A DNA stretch of 64,000 bases from Sipunculus nudus (Eukaryota > Annelida > Sipuncula > Golfingiida > Sipunculidae): positions 43,224,714-43,288,713 of the forward strand of contig CM049320.1 in the NCBI GenBank assembly GCA_026874595.1, read 5' to 3'. The notes below the pieces were generated by a model that saw only the letters and a list, made by a program, of their open reading frames with translations, did no database searches and was not told the origin of the DNA. Positions 38,001 to 49,540 of the stretch are shown here, piece by piece; within the stretch, counting starts at the first letter, position 1, and each line of letters begins with the position of its first letter. The translations under genes were made by a program, and so were the position numbers.

Positions 38001-39569
38001 CAGTATAACCAGAGTCCTGTATAATATACATGCAGCCAAATTCCTGTATAATACATGCAACCAATGTTGACCTAAGGCAGCAGTAAAAAATGAATATGAT
38101 TGTCACTGGTGGCTGGTGTAGTGAGTCAGTCAGAGTCTGGTTCACAGGGACATGGGAGGATGCTGGAAGGTTGTATACACAGCAAGGGTGCAGCCAGCAG
38201 ACACAGAAATAAAACAGTTCACAGGTATACATCAGCGTGAAGGACTCAATCACAACACCCCAAGTCTGGAATGTATAACACAGCCTGCCCTGACATGAAC
38301 AAAAGACACTGGTATGCCTGGCAGCATTTGTGCTGTTACTACATCATACTTGAGGACTGGTGAGAGATTTATTCAGTAACCCCGGCCAAGTTAAAACCTT
38401 AGGTAAAAAGGTTGCCTTGGAAAACCATTGGTGTGTTTGCCAGCATTCCTCTTTTTCTAACTTTTGAAGCAGCAGGGCCACGAGAGGTTTTGTTAACACT
38501 ACAAGTACAGCTGGTGAGACAGCCACAGATGGATGTTTTCCTGTGTTCAGTCAGATGTGTTTTGGTGCAGGATTATAGGAATGAAACATCAGCCAGAAAT
38601 GTGGGCAGAGCCTACCTCCACCACTCACATGTCACATTTCACCAAGTCCTTGGTCAGCTTCCTTGCAACCTGTAATCGTGTGAATGGCCATAGCCCTCAC
38701 AAAGGAAAAAAAACTGTTAAATTAAAAGCATATTTTATTGATCCAGATTCTCTCAAAAGCCTAATAAATTGTTCATTTGGTGTTACCTCACAGAAGGTTC
38801 TGCCACAGTTGAACAGAACCAGGGAGTCACGATAGCTGAGTCCCGCTGACTGTAAATTGATGTGGGGGGTAGTTTTGATGGGTAAATATATATGACAGAG
38901 ACAGAGCACTGAGTGTCACTAATCAGGAGATCAGAGGAATGGGGTGAGGGAGGGGACAGCATGATGTAGTTGCCACACAGGAACTTACAGTAAAACATAT
39001 CACACAGCTCACCTGCCGCCAAAGCTTTTAGCCCCATATTCTTTCTACAACGGTTTTTGTTGCTCCACCAGAGGTCACCATAGGTGGTAGTTCCCTCATC
39101 AGACAGATGTACAGGCCAACAGATAGAACTTTGTGTCTGCATCAGATTTGTTGAACTTAAATCTATATTGAGGAGGTAACCTATTTTCAGTAAGTAAAGT
39201 CCTAGTATTTTGTATTAATAGTACCTTGGAATGAGAATGTATTCATGTTATAAATTCTCATTTTCGAGGCCTGGTGCCTTTATATTTAGAAATAGAAATA
39301 TACAAGGTACAGAATCAGACATGCAGATTGGAATCCTTCCAGTATAAGTACACGCAGTATAAATACTGTATGTTCTTTGGGAATGTGGATCAGCACAATA
39401 TAACAAGTAAAAGTTCATATAATTCATTGTGTCAGTCTGATGAAGACATGGACAAGTTGTGGTAACTGATGTGTCCACAACAAGAAAACTGCTGCAGATT
39501 GCCTGTTTTGTTTCTTCCAAGCTCCTTTGTTTTCACCAGTTGTGCTATGCATATTTCTAAATGATATTC
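35096..39569. other. unique intronic sequence
   Basis: A 16-base G run lies at 35713-35728. An island of less AT-rich sequence lies at about 35180-35340. The 62-codon plus-strand frame at 36600-36788 and the frames at 38344-38835 show no domain I recognise and overlap open frames on the other strand, so I do not call them. No exon with acceptor, frame and donor was found. Confidence 0.4.
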
Positions 39570-41392
39570 TGCTCTAGATGTGTGTATTGTGTGTATCAAG
39601 TTGGTATTCTGCTGTGTCTTATGCATTTTAAGTTGGTATCTTGCTGGGTATTTTACATTTCAAGTTTGTATTCTGCTGTGTAAAGTATGTTTCAAGTTGG
39701 TATTCTGCTGTGTATCGTGTTTTTTAAGTTGGTTGGTATTCTGCTGTGTATAGTATGTTTTAAGTATGTATTCTTTGGGTATTGTGTGATTAAAGTTGGT
39801 ATCTTGCTGGATATTTAACTTTTCAAGTTGGTTTTCTGTTGTGTATTGGATGTTTCAAATTGGTATTCTGCTGTGTATTGTATGTTTCAAGTTGTTATTC
39901 TGTTTTGTATTGTGTGATTTAAGTTGGTATCCTGCTGGGTATTTTACATTTCAAGTTTGTATTCTACTGTGTAATGTATGTTTCAAGTTGGTATTCTGCT
40001 GTGTATTGTGTGTTTTAAGTTGGTTGGTATTCTGCTGTGTTTAGTATGTTTCAAGTTGGTATTCTTTGGGTATTGTGTGATTAAAGTTGGTATCTTGCTT
40101 GGTATTTCACATTTCAAGTTGGTATTCTTTTGTGTATTGTGTGATTAAAGTTGGTTTCTTGCTGGGTATTTTACCTTCAAGTTTGTATTCTGTTGTTTAT
40201 TGTAGGTTTCAGGTTGTTATTCTGCTGTGTATTGTATGTTTCAAGTTGGTTGGTATTCTGCTGTGTATAGTATGTTTCAAGTATGTATTCTTTGGGTATT
40301 GTGTGATTATAGTTGGTATCTTGCTGGATATTTTACGTTTCAAGTTGGTTTTCTGTTGTGTATTGAATGTTTCAAATTGGTATTCTGCTGTGTATTGTAT
40401 GTTTCAAGTTGTTATTCTGTTTTGTATTATGTGATTTAAGTTGGTATCTTGCTGGGTATTTTACATTTCAAGTTGGTATTCTGTTGTGTATTGTGTGTTT
40501 TAAGTTGGTATTCTGCTGTGTACTGTATGTTTCAAGTTGGTATTCTGTTGTGTATTGTATGTTTCAAGTTGGTATTCTGTTGTGTATTAAGTGTTTTAGG
40601 TTGGTTGGTATTCTACTGTGTATTGTATATTTCAAGTTCATATTCTGCTGTGTATTGTGTTTTAGGTTTGTTCGTATTTTGCTGTGTATTGTGTTTTAGG
40701 TTGGTTTGTATTCTGCTGTGTATTGTGTTTTAGGTTGGTTTGTATTCTGCTGTGTATTGTGTTTTAGGTTGGTTGGTATTCTGCTGTGTATTGTGTTTTA
40801 GGTTGGTTGGTATTCTGCTGTGTATTGTGTTTTAGGTTGGTTGGTATTCTGCTGTGTATTGTGTTTTAGGTTGGTTGGTATTCTGCTGTGTATTGTGTTT
40901 TAGGTTGGTTGGTATTCTGCTGTGTATTGTGTTTTAGGCTGGTTGGTATTCTGCTGTGTATTGTGTTTTAGGTTGATTCGTATTCTGCTGTGTATTGTGT
41001 TTTAGGTTGGTTGGTATTCTGCTGTGTATTGTGTTTTAGGTTGGTTGGTATTCTGCTGTGTATTGTGTTTTAGGTTGGTTTGTATTCTGCTGTGTATTGT
41101 GTTTTAGGTTGGTTGGTATTCTGCTGTGTATTGTGTTTTAGGTTGGTTGGTATTCTGCTGTGTATTGTGTTTTAGGTTGGTTTGTATTCTGCTGTGTATT
41201 GTGTTTTAGGTTGGTGTGTATTCTGCTGTGTATTGTGTTTAGGTTGGTTTGTATTCTGCTGTGTATTGTGTTTTAGGTTGGTGTGTATTCTGCTGTGTAT
41301 TGTGTTTTAGGTTGGTTGGTATTCTGCTGTGTATTGTGTTTTAGGTTGGTTGGTATTCTGCTGTGTATTGTGTTTAAGGTTGGTATTCTTCT
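39570..41392. repeat. 32-35-bp minisatellite with an old and a young half
   Basis: The basic unit is GGTTGGTATTCTGCTGTGTA then TTGTGTTTTA. In 40660-41370 units are nearly identical 34-mers. In 39570-40660 units are diverged in length and sequence (TTTCAAGTTGG and GTGATTAAAG variants). The diverged half contains a duplication of about 517 bp: the unit TTCTTTGGGTATTGTGTGAT occurs at 39771 and 40288 with matching neighbours. Plus-strand frames rich in VLYVSSWYSVVYC are repeat artefacts. Confidence 0.94.
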
Positions 41393-41994
41393 AGTATTTC
41401 TGTAGAGGAGCAGGTAATACTAGGTCAGTGAGCCTGTGATTCTGGCATCATTTGGATCCTCTGTCACGAGCTTGGCCTCTCGGTGATTTGAGCCTGTAAA
41501 CTAAATCTGCTCCACATTAAAACCGTTTACACTGTCTCAGCTCTAAGGGCTGTCCATATGTACTGTACTGGCAACATTGGTTTAAACAGTGTAGTGTTTC
41601 AAATTCCACCCAGGATAACTTTACACAACCACTGTCAATAAGTACTGCCAAAGACCTTTTCAGTTGTAGGTCGCTCTTGTAGAGCCTGATGTAGAATCAT
41701 CAAGCAGTACAACAAGACTATGGGCTTGTCCTTTCATAATTAAGTAAAAGGGCTGATTGTTGCAAGATCCTTTAAAAGAGATAATCAGCCTGTGTCTGGC
41801 TGTTGATTATTAATTACTGGTGACTATCAGGAAAATGTCTACATCAATAATCAGCAACAAATTCTGAAAAAGATGTCAGTATTAACTATTCTTGACAACA
41901 GAGTAACAAAGTTATTTAAATAACCTCCTTGCAACAACATATATCTAGTTGATGAGAAATATAACTAGAATACGGGTAGTCGACAAGCGACTAC
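41393..41994. other. unique spacer ending in a hairpin
   Basis: Unique sequence with no gene. Its last bases, 41976-41994, form a hairpin (GTAGTCG, 5-nt loop, CGACTAC) directly outside the left inverted end of the next element and may belong to it. Confidence 0.45.
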
Positions 41995-43605
41995 TTGTAT
42001 CCGCCTAAATCAGAGTGGAACGGGTGAAGTGTTGCATATCAGCATGGATGTCTGCAGCCAAATTGTGTATGTTGGTTGCGCTACCTACCAAAAAATCCAG
42101 AAAGCCGTCCAAGTTGTATACATATGCAAAATTTAAGGCAGATAAGTCAAACCACTATATTGTATATGAGTGATTTTTGCCCTTGGCAGACAAACAGATG
42201 GACGCTGTGCAAAAAAGGGTTGCAGGTGGCGCCACCAGTTTAGCGTATGATAAAGAGCTTTGTGAGAACTATACACATGCAAAATTTTGGCCCAATTGGT
42301 CAAACGGTTCCCTAGATATGAGCTTGGATGTCTGCAGCGTAAACTTGATTGTAGGTGGCGCCACCTGTCATAAAATCAGAAAAGCTATCCAGGATGTATA
42401 AGCATGCAGAATTTCAGGTGAATTAGTCAAACCACTGCAGAGATATGAGTGATTTTAACCCAAGGCAGACAAACAGCTGGACACTGTGCAAACATGGTTG
42501 CAGGTGGCGCCACCATTTTTTGTGTATGTTATAAAGCTCTCCAAGGGCTACATTTGTGCAAAAAAATTTTCCTGATCAATCAAACGGTTCCTGAGATATG
42601 GGCTTGGATGTCTGCAGCGTAAACATGAATGTAGGTGGCGCCACCTGTCATAAAATCAGAAAAGCTATCCAGGATGTATACGCATGCCAAATTTCAGGTG
42701 AATTAGTCAAGTCACTGCAGAGATATGAGTGATTTTAACCCAAGGCAGACAAACAGATGGACACTGTACAAACATGGTTGCAGGTAGCGGCACCATTTTT
42801 GGTGTATGTTATAAAGCTCTCCAAGGGCTACATTTGTGCAAAAGAATTTTCCTGATCGGTCAAACGGTTCCCGAGATATGAGCTTGGATGTCTGCAGCGT
42901 AAACGTGAATGTAGGTGGCGCCACCTGTCATAAAATCAGATAAGCTATCCAGGATGTATACGCATGCCAAATTTCAGGTGAATTAGTCAAGTCACTGCAG
43001 AGATATGAGTGATTTTAACCCAAGGCAGACGAACAGATGGACACTGTGCAAACATGGTTGCAGGTGGCACCACCATTTTTGGTGTATGTTATAAAGCTCT
43101 CCAAGGGCTACATTTGTGCAAAAGAATTTTCCTGATCGGTCAAACGGTTCCCGAGATATGAGCTTGGATGTCTGCAGCGTCAACGTGAATGTAGGTGGCG
43201 CCACCTGTCATAAAATCAGAAAAGCTATCCAGGATGTTTGCGCATGCCGAATTTCAGGTGAATTAGTCAAGTCACTGCAGAGATATGAGTGATTTTAACC
43301 CAAGGCAGACGAACAGATGGACACTGTGCAAACATGGTTGCAGGTGGCGCCACCATTTTTGGTGTATGTTATAAAGCTCTCCGAGGGCTACATTTGTGCA
43401 AAAAAATTTTCCTGATCGGTCAAACGGTTCCCGAGATATGTGGGTTTATGTGTGGAAACAGACGCACAAACGGACGCAGAGCGCAGAGGAAAGGTCAGAG
43501 GTCAAAACAAAATCGGGGCGCAGCAGTTCACATGTGACCCGAATATAATCCCGGGTTTCGGAAAATTCCGCCCAGCGGTTACGGAGGAGTTCTCCGGACA
43601 CCTAC

Positions 43606-43648
<43 letters not shown>

Positions 43649-43695
43649 CCAGCTGAAAACATAGTATCCGCAAAACTCTGTTTTGGCGGATACAA
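41995..43695 (+). mobile_element. non-autonomous element with inverted ends and a 280-bp tandem core
   Basis: The left end 41995-42015 (TTGTATCCGCCTAAATCAGA) is mirrored by the right end 43676-43695 (CTCTGTTTTGGCGGATACAA). The right end is itself part of a hairpin at 43664-43693 (GTATCCGC...GCGGATAC). The core repeats a 280-bp unit (42634, 42914, 43194 share the same phase) made of two half-units of about 130 and 150 bp, each carrying a GGTGGCGCCACC palindrome. Exact copies lie at 42225, 42354, 42503, 42634, 42914, 43194 and 43343. A GC-rich tail before the right end includes a perfect (GGC)14 run at 43606-43647. No transposase is present. Tandem cores between hairpin or inverted ends fit Helentron-associated elements, but a DNA transposon with inverted repeats remains possible. 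Confidence 0.7.
43606..43647. repeat. (GGC)14 trinucleotide run
   Basis: Forty-two bases of uninterrupted GCG/GGC repeat lie inside the right part of the 41995-43695 element. CpG is fully retained. Poly-glycine, poly-arginine or poly-proline frames across it (43440-43664, 43502-43744) are artefacts. Confidence 0.95.
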
Positions 43696-43885
43696 TTACC
43701 ACATTGTCTTGATATGCTAATGTGCCCTTAATGTGCCTTGACATATCTTGACGAACAGTCTTTTGTCACACTATTTTGGGGATACAGAGTATAACTTCTT
43801 TCTGCAGCAGTTTGTGATATGATTGTATCAATATAGTTTACCATCACATCAGAGCCATTAGTAATCACTGATAGTATTGATTTTT

Positions 43886-44155
43886 ATACGCCCATCTATG
43901 ATGGGACGTATCATGGTATAGCGACCATCTGTCCGTCCGTAAACTTTTATTTTAGCCGTGATTACTTACCAGGGCCTTTGATGGATTTTCATGAAACTGA
44001 TCATAATTACTTTCCAATAGATTATCCCACCCCAGTTTGATTATGGGAAAAAACCATGCATATTTAATAAGGTCAGAGGTCACTAGGCTACTTTGTGGTG
44101 TTGCAGCAATAACTTATAAGGAATATGATGGATTTTGATAAAATTCAACAGAAAT
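43886..44155 (+). mobile_element. hairpin-headed dispersed element, interrupted by a SINE
   Basis: The left end is a hairpin at 43886-43911 (ATACG, CCCATC, TAT, GATGGG, ACGTAT) followed by CCATCTGTCCGTCCGTAAAC. The architecture (short hairpin, GTCCGTCCG run, then AT-rich body) is the same as at 33066 and 55201, although the sequences differ. The body stops at about 44155, where the SINE copy starts, so the SINE probably inserted into it. No coding frame. Confidence 0.55.
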
Positions 44156-44345
44156 AGACCAGTACAGGACCATTGTCTGCTCTAAGACACCCAGCCAAAA
44201 TCTTCACCACAAGAGACTGAGTGCACTCTCTCGACCCAGGAGCGAATGCGTACTGGTCATGGACTGCATGCATGCAAATGTAGAAGGAATAACCTTCTAG
44301 TCCCTGATATGGCTGCTTGGGTTGTATGCTCCCCAGGGCGCTGAG
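44155..44345 (+). mobile_element. truncated SINE copy
   Basis: This shares with 30490-30630 the order CTAAGAC, CACAAG, CTCTCTCGACCCAGGAG, GTACTGG, ATGTAGAA, CTTCTAGT and TGGGTTGTATGCTCCCCAGG. The tRNA-like head present in the copy at 30390-30450 is missing, so it is 5'-truncated. The 114-codon minus frame over it is a by-product. Confidence 0.7.
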
Positions 44346-45504
44346 GAAAGCTGCAAGAATGAAAAGGAAGATAGCCATTTGGCCACTTGTTTTGTCTTGC
44401 CAATTGGTGACAGGATCATTTGTTTGACCACCAGAGGTGTCCGTTCTTATCTTACTTGGTGCATTTTGACCAGTGTGGGGTTCTTTCATCAGGAGAGGTG
44501 CCTAAGAAACCTGAGGTGGTGTGAAGTTGAGTGTATGGTAAAAGCTGCAGACTTTCAAGTCAGACCTGGGTTTCAAATCATTTTAACACTGATAAAGGAA
44601 ATGGTGAAATTCCAACAGAGTCTGACAGTTTTGCTCTGCTGTAATAAAAACATGCTGTCTTTTTATTCACCTTGCAGCCTGCAAAGAGGAGCAAAATAAT
44701 TAACAAAAAAATATCAAGGGTCCACTGGTAATCTTGACACAGGTTCTGACTCTTTGTACAGTGCCAGATATTTGCACTGTTTGTGTATGTTTGCTGACAC
44801 CACTGCTGGGACAGGAATTGTTGTAATGAGTCTAGTCTGTCTGCTTCAGGGATGTCCACAGTAAATGAGATACCAAAAGGTAACTAGCAGAGAAACCTGA
44901 AGATCAGGGAGGTATAGAATCTATATCCAGAAGGCAAGTCCTTCTGATACTAACATAGTTTATACATACGGTAAGCCCTGACTGGGAGATCTTTGAGATG
45001 ACATATATAACATGTATTCTATGTATCTATGGTAGTAACATTGTAACACTGATTGACTGCTTGCCTGACACTGGGATATATAACGGTGTACAGGGTAGCA
45101 TTACTACAGGTGTATTGGGAACTGGCACATTTTTATGATGGAGTGTGTTCAGATGCACATAGTACACTACTAAGGCCTGGACGAGTTCACCAAGTATATA
45201 CCAAGTATCTGATGACTGTATCTGATCACTGTGTCTCATTTAATGGTGTTCCTAGTGTCACCATGCACTGAACATTAAGTAATTTATTTCATAAATGCTA
45301 TGTGCTATAAATGCTAATGCTACTACAAGCTGCCAGGTTGCCATATTTATAAAGAGGGAAGAATTAGAATCTGGGAAGATCCAGGACCAGCTTCCAGGGG
45401 AAAATGAGAATTCAAATTCTTCCCAGGAAAAACAGGAATCAATTCAAAATAATAATAACCATAACAGTTTACCCATAAAAACATTAAGAAAACTGTAATA
45501 TAAA
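44346..45504. other. unique intronic sequence
   Basis: No repeat array and no supported gene. Short frames on both strands overlap each other and have no domain. Confidence 0.4.
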
Positions 45505-46080
45505 TATTTATTAGAAAGGCTCTTGTTTTTCCTACTTTATAAGCCAGTATTTGCTACAATATGCTGTCTGACAGGTATTTATTAGAAAGCCTGTTGGTTT
45601 TCTTACTTTATAAGCCAATATTTGTTACAATATGCAGTCCCACAAGTATTTATTAGAAAGCCTGTTGGTTTTCTTACTTTATAAGCCAGTATTTGTCACA
45701 ATATGCAGTCCCACAAGTATTTATTAGAAAGCCTGTTGGTTTTCTTACTTTATAAGCCAGTATTTGTCACAATATGCAGTCCCACAAGTATTTATTATAA
45801 AGCCTGTTGGTTTTCTTACTTTATAAGCCAATATTTGTTACAATATGCTAATGCAGTCCCACAAGTATTTATTAGAAAGCCTGTTGGTTTTCTTACTTTA
45901 TAAGCCAATATTTGTCACAATATGCAGTCCCACAAGTATTTATTATAAAGCCTGTTGGTTTTCTTACTTTATAAGCCAATATTTGTTACAATATGCTAAT
46001 GCAGTCCCACAAGTATTTATTAGAAAGCCTGTTGGTTTTCTTACTTTATAAGCCAAAGTTTGTTACAATATGCAGTCCCA
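45505..46080. repeat. 71-bp tandem repeat, about 8 copies
   Basis: The unit is CACAAGTATTTATTAGAAAG, CCTGTTGGTTTTCTTACTTT, ATAAGCCAATATTTGTTACA, ATATGCAGTCC. Spacing is 71 bp, for example TATGCAGTCC at 45631 and 45702. Some units carry a 6-bp insertion (TATGCTAATGCAG). Short plus frames repeating a YLLESLLVFLLY-like peptide are artefacts. Confidence 0.94.
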
Positions 46081-47328
46081 ATCCAATACATAGACGTGCT
46101 TAATTAGTTTAAAATTTGTTTTTAGAATTTATGCAATACATCTTACATAAAGCAGCTAGTTAACATTGTACATTTGTATTCATGTATGTAACATGGTGTT
46201 CCTGTGACATATTATTCAGATAAATTATTTGATTGAGTTTGTCATGTTTGGCTGCCTGATGATGAGTCAAACTGGGACAATGGGTCATTTAACTTCAAGT
46301 CATATTGTAGCATGGCAACTTTAGGAAGGATTCAACTCAATTTTTGTGGATAATAGAATCATCTGAACACCAAAATTAATCTAGTTTTTCACAGTTGTCA
46401 GGTACATAAGCTATATTTGATTATTACAGTGTGAGTGAACAGTGTACTTTAGATTAGAATGAGGTTTTGGACACTTGAGATATACACACTTGAGTAGGTA
46501 GCTGGTTAGTATATGGTGACATTCAGTGATCGGGAGGTTGTCAGGATGGAAACATGTGTTCAGATAACAACTGACTTGTACCATTCCACTATTGGTGACT
46601 ACATTTGTCAAACCCCAGTTCATCCTGTGTGCATGTAAGAAAAACAAAAAAGGCCTTTGGTACATAAATTGAAGAATCAGTGTGAAGGCCCTTCAAAGTA
46701 GCAAATCCTGTAAATTCTACTGATTTGAGGAATTTCCCCATCATGCATGTTAGAGACACAAGTCCTCTCAGATACGGTTGAGGTACAACGGGCAAGCTTT
46801 GCTGGTTAAGTATTAATATTGATAGATACACTGAGTCTCAGCATGGCCATTGTAACAACACCAGGATAATTTTCAAAAGAAAATAAAGACAGAAATCTTA
46901 TGGATGATAGGTGTTTGGAATATGTAAGACATAGGTTGTATGTGTCAAAGAAGGTACAATGACCAGGTGATGTGACAAACTTAAATGAGATGAAGGTTTA
47001 AGCATGTCTGTTTGGTAAGTGTTACTTCTACTGTTCTGAAGGCCTGTCTGGTCCATTTGAGATTGGCTCATAGATATTAATTCTTAATTTGGCTAAATTT
47101 TCAGAGGACAAATATGGTGCATATTAATTTTCTGTCCTTCATATTTTTTAAACCAAAAGCAAGTCATCTCTCAAATTTCTCATATGTTGAAAATTTGGAA
47201 AAGATCAGGTGAAAACTGAGTGGGAGATTACCTGTATATAAATGTTATGTGTGTATGTTATTAAGTGTATGTTAAAATTTTTTAGAAATCTAAATATAAT
47301 ATGAACAAACAGTCAATAACTATTATAA

Positions 47329-47332
<4 letters not shown>
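46081..47332. other. unique AT-rich sequence
   Basis: No gene and no repeat array recognised. The stretch ends in a TA microsatellite. Confidence 0.4.

Positions 47333-47373
<41 letters not shown>
47333..47373. repeat. (TA)n microsatellite at the left edge of the foldback element
   Basis: About 20 TA units end directly at TGTCAGAGACG. A shorter (TA)n tract lies at 49540-49561 at the other edge, so the element either inserted in a TA tract or the tracts grew from a TA target duplication. Confidence 0.9.
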
Positions 47374-47377
<4 letters not shown>

Positions 47378-47415
47378 AGAGACGAGATTGAAATCCAGGC
47401 GGATTTTAAATTCGC

Positions 47416-47448
47416 CTAGACGAGATTGCGATTGTGATCTCGCCTAGG
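47416..47448 (+). repeat. 33-bp cassette in the left arm, same orientation as its right-arm counterpart
   Basis: The segment starts CTAGACGAGATTGCGATTGT and ends GATCTCGCCTAGG. In a true inverted arm the right side should carry its reverse complement. Instead 49467-49499 carries the identical sequence in the same orientation, so the cassette was flipped in one arm. Confidence 0.85.
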
Positions 47449-48193
47449 CGAGATTGCAATTGTGATCTCGGCTAGACAGATTTTAAACTCGCCTAGACGA
47501 GATCACAATCGCAATCTCGCCTAGGCGAGATTAAAATCCATCATGGAGCAGGCCAGGATTTTAATCTCGCCTAGGCGAGTTTAAAATCCGTCTGGTGTCA
47601 TCCAGGCGAGTTTAAAATCTGCCTGATATTACTTAGGCGAGTTTAAAATCTGCCTAGGCGAGATTAAAAGAGTGATCTGATCTAATTTCCTAATATATTA
47701 AGCATTGTAACTGACATATGAAAGATGTTTTCAGTCCGATTTTCAATATTTTAACACAATGGTTATATATAGTTAAAAGGTAATATATTTATTTATATTT
47801 ACAGAATATTATAGTATTAATGTAATAATTAACTTTTTTACAGTAATGTAATAATTATTCATGTGATAATTAACATTAATTTTGGAAACAGAATTATGAA
47901 ATAGATATTTGATTATTATTTGCTCCTTTGATGTGTTTCATGTGATCTGTAACAGCATCCTTATCATACCAATTATTTGCTAAACACTAATTAATCTTTA
48001 TTTTTTTTCTCCAGTTTTCTTAACAACCTTGTGATTGTAAATATCACTAATAATTTTTACCAAAAATAATTTGTAATTGTATTTAAATATATGGCAATTA
48101 GAGAGTAACAAGAGGTATATTGAAGCACACTTATGAGATATTATGAAGAGCAAATCTGGAGGAAAAAGTCATCCACTTGCATATTGAATCAAT

Positions 48194-48226
48194 CATAGAT
48201 AGATAGATAGACAGATAGATAGATTA
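48194..48226. repeat. (ATAG)n microsatellite inside the foldback loop
   Basis: About eight ATAG units with one CAG interruption lie in the AT-rich central loop of the foldback element. Confidence 0.9.
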
Positions 48227-48945
48227 GTCTAGTTAGCTATTACTTCACTATTTAATGAGTATATTACACATCAACAAAAACAATCATCCTATTTGATAAT
48301 TCTTACAGGACAAACAGAACAAATTAGTTGGTTGATCTAGTTCAAATGTTTCTTTTCACCCAGGTATTCAACACTCAACAGTCAAAACATGTACACTTAT
48401 GGTACAAAATATGCAGGGTATCAGTATTTATGATGGACTTTGATACACCATCCTTTTTTTTGGTAATTAAACATCATATGAGGAAAAGTAAAAGTTGATA
48501 CACAGATGTATGCATGTGAATATTTCTTTGTCTTATTTAGTCTTTTCTTAAAATGTATATAATATTCTTCTGATCTTTTTTTTTTTAATTTTTTGTGAGG
48601 CATTTTGTGAAGCTTCAATATTTATGTAGACTGTGTTACAAGATAACTGTCTTTTTTTGGACAGTATTATATCATATAAGAAAAAATATGATTTCTAGAT
48701 TCATAGAGTAATAGATCATTTATGCATGTGAACATACACTGAATTATATTGATAAAAAATAAATGAGATATGTTCCTTTTGTCTTTTTAAAATACTACAT
48801 TACTAATATTACTAATACCAGTTTCCCTTCAAATTAATATTGACAACAAAATTATTATGTAAATCAAATATCATTTTAATATGCCATAAACAATTCCAAT
48901 GTAAGTTTCTTATTACCTAGTTTATAAATAGAAATATAAAATAAA

Positions 48946-49150
48946 AAAATTAATGTTAATTATTACATAAATATTATAATATTCTGTAAATATTATTAAA
49001 TATATATTACTTGTGAACTTTACATAACCATATTAATAAAAAATATATAATATAAAATATTCCATTTCCAAAATTAATGTTAAATATTACATTAATAATA
49101 TAATATTCTGTAAATAGTAATAAATATATTACTTGTGAACTATACATAAC
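48946..49150. repeat. two-unit AT-rich repeat near the right arm
   Basis: AATTAATGTTA, ATATTCTGTAAATA and TATTACTTGTGAACT occur twice about 128 bp apart. The left side of the loop (47805-47888) has the complementary sequences, so this duplication affects the inner part of the inverted arms. Confidence 0.7.
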
Positions 49151-49540
49151 TATTTAGTGTTAAAATATTGAAAATCTGACTGAAAACATCTTTCCTAAGT
49201 CAATTACAATGCATAATTTATCGGGAAATTAGATCAGATCACTATTTTAATCTCGCCTAGGCAGATTTTAAACTCGCCCAAGTGATATAAGGCAGATTTT
49301 AAACTCGCCTGGATGACACCAGACAGATTTTAAACTCGCCTAGGCGAGATTAAAATCCTGGCCTGCTCCATGATGGATTTTAATCTCGCCTAGGCGAGAT
49401 TGCGATTGTGATCTCGTCTAGGCGAGTTTAAAATCTGTCTAGCCGAGATCACAATTGCAATCTCGCCTAGACGAGATTGCGATTGTGATCTCGCCTAGGC
49501 GAATTTAAAATCCGCCTGGATTTCAATCTCGTCTCTGACA

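Larger units (their letters stand above)
47374..49540. mobile_element. 2.2-kb foldback element with palindromic CTAGG modules
   Basis: The left end (TGTCAGAGACGAGATTGAAA) and the right end (TTTCAATCTCGTCTCTGACA) are exact reverse complements, and the match continues inward for at least about 390 bp (to TTCAATATTTTAACA near 47755 and its complement near 49160). Weaker matches reach about 47888 and 49060. Within each arm the 14-bp palindrome CTCGCCTAGGCGAG and one-base variants recur, separated by AGATTGCGATTGTGATC and GTTTAAAATC spacers. The loop is AT-rich with no transposase; the only frames are tiny. In RNA or single-stranded DNA each arm could form its own small hairpins or pair with the other arm. 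It fits a non-autonomous foldback DNA element. The superfamily is unknown and the target duplication cannot be separated from the flanking TA runs. Confidence 0.85.

Noticed and set aside
39796-40733. Cysteine- and tyrosine-rich frames of 70-115 codons
   Set aside because: They are translations of the 32-35-bp array, open in overlapping frames.
43440-43744. Poly-glycine and poly-proline frames on opposite strands
   Set aside because: They are produced by the (GGC)14 run at the end of a mobile element.
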